A DNA stretch of 64,000 nt from assembly GCA_009773635.1 (NCBI GenBank), contig WSYC01000003.1, forward strand, positions 99,106 to 163,105. The letters are read 5' to 3'. How positions within the stretch are numbered: position 1 is the stretch's first letter; the number at the start of each line of letters is the position of its first letter. This DNA comes from Beijerinckiaceae bacterium (lineage in GTDB: Bacteria > Pseudomonadota > Alphaproteobacteria > Rhizobiales > Beijerinckiaceae). Both the position numbers and the translations under genes were made by a program. Of the stretch, positions 56,357 through 64,000 are shown piece by piece. The notes beneath the pieces are model-generated. The model ran no database searches and was not told where the DNA came from. It saw only the letters and a program-made list of their open reading frames with translations.

Positions 56357-57841
56357 TCAGGAGTTGTAGGCGCGCTCGCCGTGGCTGGCGATATCGAGGC
56401 CTTCGCGCTCCTGTTCCTGCGGCACGCGCAGGCCGATGACGAGATCGACAACCTTGAACAGGATTGCCGAAACCACACCGGAGTAGACGAGCGTGAAGGC
56501 AACGGCCTTGAGTTGGACGATAACCGCCGGAGCGAGTTCGTAGGCCTTGACGGCGAGTTCGCCGGGCTTGCTTTCATAGTCCGGCAAGCCAACGCCACCG
56601 AGCGAGGGATTGACGAGGATGCCGGTGGCGATCGCGCCGAGGATACCGCCGACGCAATGCACGCCGAAGACATCGAGGCTGTCATCGTAGCCGATGGCGT
56701 TCTTGAGGCTCGTGCAGGCGAAGAAGCAGACCGCGCCGGCAACCAGACCGAGAACGATCGACCCCATCGGGCCGGCAAAACCCGAGGCCGGCGTGACGGC
56801 GACGAGGCCGGCAACCACACCTGAGGCAAGGCCGAGCAGCGAAGGCTTGCCCTTGATCGCCCATTCCACGATCAGCCAGGAGAAGCCGGCCGCGGCGGTG
56901 GCGACGAAGGTGTTCACGAGTGCGAGGGCGGCGGTGCCGTTTGCTTCGAGGTTCGAGCCGGCGTTGAAGCCGAACCAGCCGACCCAGAGCAGTGCTGCGC
57001 CGATCATCGTCATCGTCAGGGAGTGCGGCGCCATCAGGTCACGACCGTAGCCGACGCGCTTGCCGATGATGATGCAGCCGACGAGCCCGGCGATGCCTGC
57101 ATTGATATGGACGACAGTGCCGCCGGCGAAATCAAGCGCGCCCCACTGGAACAGCATCCCGGCGTCGGCATTGACGGCGTCAAGCGCGGTCTGGGCGGTC
57201 TTCTTGGCGGCAGGATCGGCTGCGGCGGCAACGGCCTTGGCGGCGGTGGCAATCGCATCCGGACCGGCCCAATACCAGACCATATGCGCGATCGGGAAGT
57301 AGACGATCGTGACCCAGAGCGCGACAAACACCAGCACCGCCGAGAACTTCACGCGCTCGGCAAAGGCCCCGACAATCAGCGCCGGCGTGATGCAGGCGAA
57401 GGTCATCTGGAAGGCCATGTAGACGAGCTCTGGAATGACCACGCCGTTCGAGAAGGTCGCGGCCGGCGACTCCGGCGTGATGCCCTTCAGGAAGGCCTTG
57501 TCAAAGCCGCCGATGAAGTCGTTGAGGCCGCCGCCATTGGTGAAGGTCAGCGAATAGCCGTAAAAAACCCAGAGCAGTGAGACCAAGCAGACCGTGGCCA
57601 GAATCTGCGTGAGCACGGACAGCATGTTCTTCGAACGGACAAGGCCGCCGTAGAACAGCGCAAGACCGGGAATGGTCATGAGCAGGACGAGAATGGTGGA
57701 AATCAGCATCCAGGTCGTATCGCCCTTGTTGGGAACGGGGGTCGGGGCTGCGGCGGCCTGGGCCAGCGCCGGGAGCGCCGAGAGCGCGAGAACGGCGCCT
57801 GCGGCCATCCCCCGCTTGCAAGACATTTCAAGTTTCATCAT
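56357..57841 (-). CDS. amtB: Ammonium transporter AmtB
   Basis: AmtB (494 residues) moves ammonium across the inner membrane. A signal-like N-terminus (AAGAVLALSALPALAQAAAA) precedes about 11 helices. The Amt signature is visible: MTIPGLALFYGGLVRSKN, the twin His region GGTVVHINAGIAGLVG, and DVFGVHCVGGILGAIATGI near the C-terminus. A second ATG one codon in is equal. It is encoded 33 bases after glnK in the usual glnK-amtB operon; GlnK binds and blocks the channel when nitrogen is ample. Transcription is likely from the sigma-54 promoter before glnK. Confidence 0.97.
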   Translation of the reverse strand: MMKLEMSCKRGMAAGAVLALSALPALAQAAAAPTPVPNKGDTTWMLISTILVLLMTIPGLALFYGGLVRSKNMLSVLTQILATVCLVSLLWVFYGYSLTFTNGGGLNDFIGGFDKAFLKGITPESPAATFSNGVVIPELVYMAFQMTFACITPALIVGAFAERVKFSAVLVFVALWVTIVYFPIAHMVWYWAGPDAIATAAKAVAAAADPAAKKTAQTALDAVNADAGMLFQWGALDFAGGTVVHINAGIAGLVGCIIIGKRVGYGRDLMAPHSLTMTMIGAALLWVGWFGFNAGSNLEANGTAALALVNTFVATAAAGFSWLIVEWAIKGKPSLLGLASGVVAGLVAVTPASGFAGPMGSIVLGLVAGAVCFFACTSLKNAIGYDDSLDVFGVHCVGGILGAIATGILVNPSLGGVGLPDYESKPGELAVKAYELAPAVIVQLKAVAFTLVYSGVVSAILFKVVDLVIGLRVPQEQEREGLDIASHGERAYNS

Positions 57842-57873
57842 CGGATTGGACCTCTTGAAAGGGGAAGACGGGG

Positions 57874-58374
<501 letters not shown>

Positions 58375-58530
58375 TCAAGGGAATCGGTGGCGGGACCCGG
58401 CAGCGTGACCCGATGCAGGTGGCATTGCCGCACTGCCAAAACCAGCAACCGCCTGCAAATGGCGCGAAATGCCTAAATTATGAGCAGACAGACCGTTGAG
58501 AGGTCAAGAATTGAGCAGTTCGATTCAATC

Positions 58531-58562
58531 GTGTTCGACGACTTGCGTGTTCGATGACCTGC
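58531..58562 (+). repeat. Tandem 16-bp direct repeat downstream of tesB
   Basis: GTGTTCGACGACTTGC is directly followed by GTGTTCGATGACCTGC, two changes in 16 bases. It lies just past the stop of the thioesterase gene. It is probably a local duplication. Confidence 0.7.
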
Positions 58563-58570
58563 TCGCTTGA

Positions 58571-59446
58571 TCAGGAGGGTCGGCGCAAGCGCATCAGGCC
58601 TTCCTGAGCGACCGACGCAACGAGGCGCCCGTCCTCGGTGTAGATCAACCCTCGCCCGAGCCCACGCGCATGGCCGGACCAAGGGCTGTCCTGCGTGTAG
58701 AGCAGCCACTCGTCCGCGCGGAACGGCTCGTGGAACCACAGCGCGTGATCAAGGCTTGCGGCCTGGATTTCGGGGTCGATGACGCTGCGTCCATGCGGCA
58801 CCGCCGCGCCATCCAGCAGGGTCATGTCGGAGGCATAGGCGAGCAGGGCCGCGTGAACGTTGGGGTCATCGGGCAGCGGGCCCTTCGCGCGCACCCAGAC
58901 ATGCTGGACCGGCGGTGCCGGCTTGCGGTTGAAATATGCTTCGGGGTCAACGGGCCGCAACTCGATCGCGCGCTGGCTTTTCCAATATCCTTGCCGGACC
59001 GGCGACAGGTGCGGAACGAAGCGCGCGCGGATCTCCTCCTCGCCCGGCAGGCTTTCCGGTCCGGGCACATCCGGCATTGGCATTTCGTGATGCAGGCCAC
59101 CTTCTGCGCTCTGGAACGAGGCCATCATCGCGAAAATCGATTCGCCGTTCTGGATCGCGCGCACCCGCCGCGTCGTGAAGCTCTTGCCGTCCCGGATGCG
59201 GTCGACCTCATAGAGGATCGGCGCAGTCGGGTCGCCACCGAGCATGAAATAGCCGTGGAGGGAATGAACGGACCGGCCCTCCACCGAGCGGATTGCGGCA
59301 ACGAGCGCCTGCGCGATCACTTGCCCGCCGAACACGCGATAGCGGCTGGTATCCGGTGAAAACCCGCGCCAGAGGTTCTTTTCCAGCTGTTCGAGATCGA
59401 GAATGGCAAGCAGCGTCTCGGTCGGCGTGGTCGGCGGGGCTGACAT
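58571..59446 (-). CDS. tesB: Acyl-CoA thioesterase II TesB
   Basis: TesB hydrolyses acyl-CoA to free fatty acid and CoA. The 291-residue double hot-dog protein has the N-terminal FRGFGQ-like region RYRVFGGQVIAQALVAA, VHSLHGYFMLGGDPTAPILYEVDR (part: VHSLHGYFMLGGDP), and the C-terminal AYASDMTLLD, DHALWFHEPFRADEWLLYTQDSP (part: SLDHALWFHEPFRADEWLLY) with the Asp, Thr and Gln of the active site. I used the ATG at MSAPPTTPTE; an upstream frame of 16 codons is open. It diverges from a UbiH-family gene. Confidence 0.94.
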   Translation of the reverse strand: MSAPPTTPTETLLAILDLEQLEKNLWRGFSPDTSRYRVFGGQVIAQALVAAIRSVEGRSVHSLHGYFMLGGDPTAPILYEVDRIRDGKSFTTRRVRAIQNGESIFAMMASFQSAEGGLHHEMPMPDVPGPESLPGEEEIRARFVPHLSPVRQGYWKSQRAIELRPVDPEAYFNRKPAPPVQHVWVRAKGPLPDDPNVHAALLAYASDMTLLDGAAVPHGRSVIDPEIQAASLDHALWFHEPFRADEWLLYTQDSPWSGHARGLGRGLIYTEDGRLVASVAQEGLMRLRRPS

Positions 59447-59610
59447 CAGATGATTTCCGGGCAGGGAGGCGGGTGTGACCTCGGGTTGCCTCACCCTGCA
59501 TGAGCCTGTTGCGCCGCGTCAAGGCGCAGGCATCAGGCGCTGATATTTGTCGCACAGGCTTTCAGCCGCGCCGCAACGCGCCTATATCTTGCGTGAAAAG
59601 CGAGGACAGC

Positions 59611-60831
59611 ATGAGCACAGGGCAAATCGTCATCGGAGGCTTCGGCGCTGCGGGGACGTCCACGGCGCTGGCGCTGGTTTCCGGCGGGGTTGCCCCGGCA
59701 GCCATTGCGATTTTCGATTCGGCACCGATGGTGCCCGAGCTGGCGGCAAAAGCCGATGCGCGCATCCTTGCGCTGAATGCCGGTTCACGCCGCTTTCTTG
59801 ACGCACTTGGCGCCTGGGAGCGGCTTGCAGCACATGCCTATCCGATGCGGTCGATGTCGATTTCCGATACCGCGCTCGATGAAGCCTTCCGGCCACTGCT
59901 GCTCGGCATGGCGGCGGAAGATGAGAGTGAACCGCTCGCGCATCTCGTGCCGCTTGGCGAGATGAACGCCGTGCTGCGCGACCTCTGCTGTGAAGCAGGG
60001 ATATCGATTGTCCGGGCACGGCTCACCGGCTTCAAGGCCGGGGCTGAGGGTATCGAGATCGATCTTGATGGTGAAAAGCGCATCGCCTCGTTGCTCATCG
60101 GTGCGGATGGCGCGAAATCGCCGATCCGCCTGAAGGCCGGCATTTCAACGCATGGCTGGGCTTACGGCCAGACGGCGATTGTCGCGACCATCCGCCACAG
60201 CCTCGCGCATCACGGCGAGGCGGTTCAGCATTTCCTGCCCTCGGGGCCTTTCGCGCTGCTGCCGCTTGATGAGTTCCGTTCGTCAATTGTCTGGAGCGAG
60301 AAGGCGGCGATTGCCGCTGAAATCCTTGCCGCCGATCCCGCCACGCAACGGCGCGCGATCGCGGCGCGGGCGGCGGGCTGGCGCGGCGAGATCACCGCAA
60401 TCGAGGCGATTTCGTCGCACCCGCTCCAACTCCGCCTTGCGCGTCGGTTTGTCGGCGATCGGCTCGCGCTGGTGGCGGATGCCGCGCATGTCGTGCATCC
60501 GCTCGCCGGGCAGGGGCTCAATCTCGGCTTCGAGGATGCTGCGATGCTGGCGGAACTGGTTGTCGAGCGCCTGCGGCTGGGGCTTGATCCCGGCGCGGCG
60601 GATCTCCTCGAACTCTATCAGGCGCGCCGCAGGCCAGCCGCCGCTGTGATGGCGCTTGCGACCGAGGGCATCAACCGGCTGTTCTCGAACGATTCGTCGC
60701 CGTTACGGTTGCTGCGGGATCTTGGTGCCGGGATCATCAACCGGATGCCGTCGGCCAAGCAGCGCCTGATAGAGGCTGCGGCGGGGCAGACCAGACTGTC
60801 GCCGCGCCTGTTTCGGGGCGAAGCGATCTGA
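59611..60831 (+). CDS. UbiH/UbiF/COQ6-family FAD-dependent hydroxylase
   Basis: 406 residues. The FAD dinucleotide fold is at the N-terminus (IVIGGFGAAGTSTALAL, 7-23), and the family's second FAD motif reads DRLALVADAAHVVHPLAGQG near 290, with NLGFEDAAMLAELV after it. Family members hydroxylate the ubiquinone ring; which carbon cannot be told. The variant GGFGAAG instead of GxGxxG with Gly in the third place and the middle ADAARILAL-like sequence KADARILALNAGSR fit the UbiH group. It diverges from tesB and converges on the Trm112 gene ten bases away. Confidence 0.9.
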   Translation: MSTGQIVIGGFGAAGTSTALALVSGGVAPAAIAIFDSAPMVPELAAKADARILALNAGSRRFLDALGAWERLAAHAYPMRSMSISDTALDEAFRPLLLGMAAEDESEPLAHLVPLGEMNAVLRDLCCEAGISIVRARLTGFKAGAEGIEIDLDGEKRIASLLIGADGAKSPIRLKAGISTHGWAYGQTAIVATIRHSLAHHGEAVQHFLPSGPFALLPLDEFRSSIVWSEKAAIAAEILAADPATQRRAIAARAAGWRGEITAIEAISSHPLQLRLARRFVGDRLALVADAAHVVHPLAGQGLNLGFEDAAMLAELVVERLRLGLDPGAADLLELYQARRRPAAAVMALATEGINRLFSNDSSPLRLLRDLGAGIINRMPSAKQRLIEAAAGQTRLSPRLFRGEAI

Positions 60832-60840
60832 AGCAGGGCT

Positions 60841-61035
60841 TCAGCCTTCGATCGGACGGGCTTCTTCCGGCAGCATGATCGGGATGCCGTCGCGGATCGG
60901 ATACGCCAGTTTCGCCGCGCGGCTGACGAGCTCATTGTTCGCGGCATCGTAATCCAGCGCGGCCTTGGTCACCGGGCACACCAGCAATTCCAGCAGCTTC
61001 GGGTCAATGCCGCGTTCTTGGGGGGCGTTGGACAT
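60841..61035 (-). CDS. Trm112-family protein (YcaR-like)
   Basis: A 64-residue Trm112/UPF0434 protein. The signature [17 protein letters not shown] and [20 protein letters not shown] is nearly complete. Only one of the usual cysteines (CPVT) is present; the zinc-ligand pattern is incomplete, as is common in bacterial members. Eukaryotic Trm112 activates methyltransferases; the bacterial role is unclear. I chose MSNAPQERG with GAGGA upstream; an ATG 17 codons earlier with GGAG is a fair alternative. The LON-domain and thioredoxin genes follow upstream on the same strand, a conserved Rhizobiales trio. Confidence 0.9.
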   Translation of the reverse strand: MSNAPQERGIDPKLLELLVCPVTKAALDYDAANNELVSRAAKLAYPIRDGIPIMLPEEARPIEG

Positions 61036-61140
61036 CGCGATTGTTTCCTCGGGATTGCCGGTTTTTTCAGTGTCAGTCATGCTCATCGGTTCTGCTCCAT
61101 ATCGCATTCCATCAATGGATGCAGCCCCGATTGTTGCGCG

Positions 61141-61812
61141 CTACTGCACCCTCGGGCTGCCATCATTACTATCGCGCGCAAGATCAACCTCGGTCAGCGC
61201 GATCAGCATGTCGCCACGCGTCCTAAGATCGGGCGCCTCGAGCAGCGCCTGCTTTTCCCGGGGTCCGAACGGCGCCATCATGCACAGCGCGTTCACCAGC
61301 GCCTCGTTCGGGGCTTCGCCGATGTTTTTCCAGTCGATCTGGATGTCATTGGCTTCGCTGAAGGCGTTGAGCGCGCGCATGATCCCTTTGCGATCAACTG
61401 CATCCTCGCCGCGGCGCGGCTCAAGATCGCCCTCAAAGGGCGCAAAATCCACGTTTCCCTGCCGGAAGAGCGTTTCCACACTGCGCTCCTGCGCGAGGTG
61501 GAACCGCGCGATGCCGGTGAGCTGCAGGAGATACCGGCCATCGCCGGTTTCCGCGAGCTGGGTGATGCGCCCGGCGCAGCCCGTCCGGTAGAGCATGGGG
61601 AGGCCGATCTCGCTCTGCCCCGCAGGATCAGGCTGGATGATGCCGATCAGACGATCCCCCGCCATTGCCGCATCGACCATGGCGAGGTAACGCGGCTCGA
61701 AAATATTGAGCGGCATCTGCCCGCGCGGCAACAGGAGCGCGCCGGGCAGCGGAAAAAGCGGCAGGACCGCCGGAAGATCGGCGGCGTTGGCATAGTGCAC
61801 ATTGGACGGCAT
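61141..61812 (-). CDS. LON N-terminal domain protein (non-protease)
   Basis: A 223-residue stand-alone LON substrate-binding domain (LPLFPLPGALLLPRGQMPLNIFEPRYL, part: FPLPGALLLPRGQMPLNIFE; GRYLLQLTGIARFHLAQE). It has no ATPase or protease part, so it is not the Lon protease. The family (COG2802) is widespread; its function is not known. It lies 33 bases after the thioredoxin-TPR gene. The ATG just after a GTG is used. Confidence 0.93.
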   Translation of the reverse strand: MPSNVHYANAADLPAVLPLFPLPGALLLPRGQMPLNIFEPRYLAMVDAAMAGDRLIGIIQPDPAGQSEIGLPMLYRTGCAGRITQLAETGDGRYLLQLTGIARFHLAQERSVETLFRQGNVDFAPFEGDLEPRRGEDAVDRKGIMRALNAFSEANDIQIDWKNIGEAPNEALVNALCMMAPFGPREKQALLEAPDLRTRGDMLIALTEVDLARDSNDGSPRVQ

Positions 61813-61845
61813 CACGCGCTCCGGGTTGGCGGCGAGATGCCGGTC

Positions 61846-62754
61846 TTACGAGAAGAGCGTGGCGGAAAGCTGGCGGCGACCGTAGAGCGTCGCCTCGTCC
61901 ATCGGCCCCCAGGCCTCGAAAAACTGGATGAGCTGCTTGCGGGCGGCATCGTCGTTCCAGCCGCGATCCTTGCGCAGAATGGCCATGAGGGCATCCACCG
62001 CATTCTCGCGCTGGTTGTGCGCATTGAGCGCGAGCGCGAGATCAAACCGCGCCTGATGATCGGCCGGATTGGCGTCAACCGCACGCATCAAGCCGGCGGT
62101 ATCGCCCAGCGCTTCGGCCTGCTCGGCCAGCTCCAGCGCGGCCCGCGCACCGGCTACAGCGGCATGGCCAGCCTTGGCCTCCGGCACGGAAGCGAGGATC
62201 TGCCGCGCCTGTTCCAGATTGCCGGCGGTGACATGCGCGCGCGCGAGACCCCCGAGCGCATCCGGATTTTCGGATTCCTCCGCAAGAACGGCAGCAAAAA
62301 CCCCGGCAGCACCCGCAGCATCGCCCGTGTCCAGCAAGGCATTCGCCTCGGCAACGAGGGCGGCGGTATCCGCACCGAGCGGGCCGATGAGGCGCTCGAT
62401 GAAGCCCTTGATCTGGCTTTCCGGGAGATTGCCGACGAAGCCATCCACCGGCTGGCCGCGATTGAACGCGAAGACAGCCGGGATCGATTGCACCCCGAGC
62501 TGACCGGCGATTTGCGGGTCGGTGTCGATGTTCATCTTGACGAGCTTGACCTTGCCCTTCGCGGCCTTGACGACCTTCTCGATGCTTGGCCCCAGCTGCT
62601 TGCAGGGCCCGCACCACGGCGCCCAGAAATCGACCAGAACCGGCTGGTTCATGGATTCGGCCAAAACATCCTGCCGGAAAGTGGCGGTGGTCGTATCCTT
62701 GATCAGGCCCGTGCCGGCGTTGCCGGCCTGTCCGAAATCACTGGCGTCGCGCAT
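61846..62754 (-). CDS. Thioredoxin-TPR co-chaperone (CnoX/YbbN-like)
   Basis: 302 residues. The N-terminal thioredoxin domain has the active site WAPWCGPCKQLG (Cys48, Cys51). The C-terminal part contains helical TPR-like repeats (LLDTGDAAGAAGVFAAVLAEE, GGLARAHVTAGNLEQARQIL, LDLALALNAHNQRENAVDAL approximately). This is the YbbN/CnoX layout; E. coli CnoX holds client proteins under bleach stress and lacks a full CxxC, whereas this protein keeps CGPC and may be redox-active. It precedes the LON-domain gene. Confidence 0.93.
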   Translation of the reverse strand: MRDASDFGQAGNAGTGLIKDTTTATFRQDVLAESMNQPVLVDFWAPWCGPCKQLGPSIEKVVKAAKGKVKLVKMNIDTDPQIAGQLGVQSIPAVFAFNRGQPVDGFVGNLPESQIKGFIERLIGPLGADTAALVAEANALLDTGDAAGAAGVFAAVLAEESENPDALGGLARAHVTAGNLEQARQILASVPEAKAGHAAVAGARAALELAEQAEALGDTAGLMRAVDANPADHQARFDLALALNAHNQRENAVDALMAILRKDRGWNDDAARKQLIQFFEAWGPMDEATLYGRRQLSATLFS

Positions 62755-62861
62755 GGTCGGTCTTCCTGTCAGACGAAGGGAACATCTGATTGCCTATTTG
62801 GGTTGGATCGCCGCGCTTCGCAACCCGTTCCTCGATTCCAAGCTGGCACAAACCTGCAAAT

Positions 62862-63404
62862 TCAGGCCGGATCGCTTTCGACCGGTGCCCTGTAGGGCAG
62901 TTCCAGCGTGGTGATGTCGTGCCCGGTCGCGCGGATATAGGCCATGAGGCCGTTGGTCGCGATCGAGGTTGTCCGGGTGTTGATCAGCGGATGGACGTTG
63001 AGCACGGCGTGATCGAGCAATTTCTTTTCGAGAATGAAGCGAACGACCGAGGTCTCGTCGTTCACCAGCGCAAGCGGGCTGACCGAGCCCGGCAGAATGC
63101 AAAGATGCGCCATCAACTGCTCGGCGCTCGCGAAGGAAACGCGGCCCTTCGCGCCGATGACCTTGTCGATCGTCTTGAGATCGAGCGGGGAATCCTCCTC
63201 GGCCGTGATCAGGAAGAAGTTCCCGCCCTTGTCCTTGACGAAGAGGTTCTTCACATGGCCGCCAGCGATTTCACCACGCAAGGCGCGTGATTCCTCGACC
63301 GTGTGCAGCGGCGGGTGATCGAGCGTCGCATGCGGGATGCCCAGCCTGTCGAGCAGGGCGAAAACCTTGCCAGCGGGATCGGGGGTCGGGGAATTCGCGA
63401 GCAT
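62862..63404 (-). CDS. Prolyl-tRNA editing (YbaK/ProX family) protein
   Basis: 180 residues of the ProXp-ala/YbaK editing family, which frees tRNA-Pro mischarged with alanine. The family residues are visible in HPPLHTVEESRALRGEIAGGHVKNLFVKDK (part: LHTVEESRALRGEIAGGHVK), FLITAEEDSPLDLK and VHPLINTRTTSI. I chose the ATG at MLANSPTPDP with AAGGA ten bases before it; a TTG six codons upstream is possible. It is divergent from the tRNA-Gly gene. Confidence 0.92.
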   Translation of the reverse strand: MLANSPTPDPAGKVFALLDRLGIPHATLDHPPLHTVEESRALRGEIAGGHVKNLFVKDKGGNFFLITAEEDSPLDLKTIDKVIGAKGRVSFASAEQLMAHLCILPGSVSPLALVNDETSVVRFILEKKLLDHAVLNVHPLINTRTTSIATNGLMAYIRATGHDITTLELPYRAPVESDPA

Positions 63405-63563
63405 CGTGGGAAGGTCCTTCAAACGGTATTCAGGGCGGGAGAGTGTCCGATACCCCGGCGGCGCCTGAATTTGAATTGCGATCTTCGCGCAAGTTTGGAC
63501 TTGTCATCGTGAATAAGATGGGGCATAGAGCGCGCCTCCGGTCTTCTTGGGCTGGTCATGGAT

Positions 63564-63638
63564 GCGGGTGTAGCTCAGGGGTAGAGCACAACCTTGCCAA
63601 GGTTGGGGTCAAGGGTTCGAATCCCTTTACCCGCTCCA
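63564..63638 (+). tRNA. tRNA-Gly (GCC)
   Basis: A full cloverleaf with encoded CCA. The acceptor stem GCGGGTG pairs with TACCCGC, the D arm is GCTC...GAGC, the anticodon stem CAACC/GGTTG encloses TTGCCAA with anticodon GCC, and the T arm has GGTTCGAATCC. It reads GGC and GGT glycine codons. A strong terminator follows after 30 bases. tRNA-Gly 3' ends are frequent integration sites, and an IS element lies about 260 bases downstream. Confidence 0.98.
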
Positions 63639-63670
63639 ATTTTCTCTTGTTTCCCCAGAGAGATACGAAT

Positions 63671-63698
63671 GGCCGCCCAAGGGCGGCCTTTTCGTTTT
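63671..63698 (+). terminator. Rho-independent terminator after tRNA-Gly
   Basis: GGCCGCCC-AA-GGGCGGCC, a perfect 8-bp stem, is followed by TTTTCGTTTT. It ends the tRNA-Gly transcript. Confidence 0.9.
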
Positions 63699-63901
63699 CT
63701 GGGGCCGTTAGGCACCTGTGAGGCGCGCGGATAAATTTCGATCTTCTCGCCTTCGCTCAAGAATTTAGCGGACGCTTCCAAAAGAGGACGGTCCAAACAC
63801 CCATCGATTACAGTCGGTCGAAGATGCAGCCCCGAAGCTCTTCGAACACGGGCATTTCGGGCGTCATAAATTTCGAAAGTTCGATCTTGAACTTGTCTGC
63901 G
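63699..63901. other. Region between tRNA terminator and IS element
   Basis: No complete gene. Short minus-strand frames look like remains of an interrupted gene (see the entry for the 36-codon frame). One overlapping frame reads RPLLEASAKFLSEGEKIEIYPRAS and may belong to the same remains (shown in part: RPLLEASAKFLSEGEK). The composition is more AT-rich than upstream. Confidence 0.3.
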
Positions 63902-63918
63902 TTAGGGTCCAGACTCAT
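63808..63918 (-). pseudogene. Probable C-terminal remnant of a gene cut by the IS element
   Basis: A 36-codon minus-strand frame whose first five codons lie in the IS end. The rest reads DKFKIELSKFMTPEMPVF followed by EELRGCIFDRL and a TAA. It looks like the end of a soluble protein truncated by insertion, but no family is recognised. The ATG overlaps the transposase stop (ATGA), which is probably chance. Confidence 0.35.
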
Positions 63919-64000
63919 AACCAGTAACTGACGGTTGCCGCGATGCAGACTGCGGCGAGGAAGTTGACGGCGTTCCGGTCATAGCGGGTGGCGACGCGCC
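63902..64000 (-). mobile_element. Right end of an IS5-family insertion sequence
   Basis: The element edge is probably at TTAGGGTCCAGACTCATAA, which lies right after the transposase stop and resembles terminal repeats of IS5-family elements in Rhizobiales. The rest extends past the window. The other inverted repeat and the target duplication cannot be seen. Confidence 0.6.
63915..64000 (-). CDS. IS5-family transposase, C-terminal fragment
   Basis: The minus strand entering from the right edge reads RVATRYDRNAVNFLAAVC followed by IAATVSYWL and a stop. This ending (ATRYDK..NFLAAV.LA...WL) is characteristic of IS5-family DDE transposases. Only the last 28 codons are in the window, so completeness is unknown. 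The catalytic Glu lies outside. Confidence 0.85.
   Translation of the reverse strand, partial: RVATRYDRNAVNFLAAVCIAATVSYWL

Noticed and set aside
61018..62895. 625-codon plus-strand frame over the Trm112, LON and thioredoxin genes
   Set aside because: The three minus-strand genes each match families; the plus-strand frame is a shadow.
63575..63796. Minus-strand frame covering tRNA-Gly
   Set aside because: The tail GIRTLDPNLGKVVLYP is the known artefact of translating tRNA genes backwards.

Overview
This window is a piece of an alphaproteobacterial chromosome, most likely from the order Rhizobiales (Hyphomicrobiales). The gene order supports this: rimP-nusA-ylxR; metK-XRE-lnt-corC-ybeY-phoH-miaB-plsC-fur-rimI-tsaB-nfuA-trpS-murJ; hslUV next to hisB-DUF2628-hisHAFE-coaA; and the cluster dnaQ-coaE-aroE-maf-ppsR / hemE-hemJ-rho-mnmE-mnmG-rsmG-parA-parB-holA-lptE-leuS. 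The DNA is GC-rich with dense, often overlapping genes, and several starts are GTG or TTG. The genus cannot be named from the sequence alone.

Layout: 1-3.3 kb is the transcription/translation block ylxR (cut by the window edge), nusA and rimP, read leftwards. 3.3-6.2 kb holds a small membrane protein, trmB, metK and an XRE regulator. 6.3-18.8 kb is a long leftward run of housekeeping genes for lipoprotein N-acylation, ribosome and rRNA maturation, tRNA modification (miaB, tsaB), phospholipid synthesis, metal regulation, Fe-S assembly, tryptophanyl-tRNA synthesis and lipid II flipping. A single AT-richer RhuM-family gene (18.97-20.0 kb) sits alone on the plus strand inside this run, with a LexA-type box upstream. 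20-26.6 kb carries hslUV and, divergently, the overlapping histidine genes plus coaA. 26.8-30.4 kb has a PfkB kinase, an Smr protein, mltA and a Tim44-like gene; fxsA and secB follow on the plus strand.

The centre is the probable chromosomal replication origin, 35,491-35,889, between ppsR and hemE. All genes from dnaQ to ppsR run away from it to the left, and all from hemE to parB run away to the right. The segment is AT-rich, with degenerate DnaA boxes. Two perfect 16-bp parS palindromes lie 4.7 and 6.7 kb from its middle, one before mnmG and one inside the rsmG reading frame, and parA-parB follow. This is the complete origin-plus-centromere module.

Right of parB come holA, lptE, leuS, a PLP-binding YggS protein, a YkuD-domain protein, an OmpR-type response regulator paired with a cyclic-nucleotide-binding protein, xthA, lolA, ftsK, and the glnK-amtB ammonium operon with a -24/-12 (sigma-54) promoter. 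tesB, a UbiH-family hydroxylase, a Trm112 protein, a LON-domain protein, a thioredoxin-TPR protein and a prolyl-tRNA editing protein follow. The window ends at tRNA-Gly(GCC), a strong terminator, a gene remnant and the 3' end of an IS5-family transposase.

Most of the window is conserved core genome. The parts that stand out are the RhuM insertion, the origin and parS sites, the palindrome before metK, a palindromic intergenic repeat after coaA, and the IS/tRNA junction at the right edge. I saw no CRISPR array, prophage or secretion cluster.
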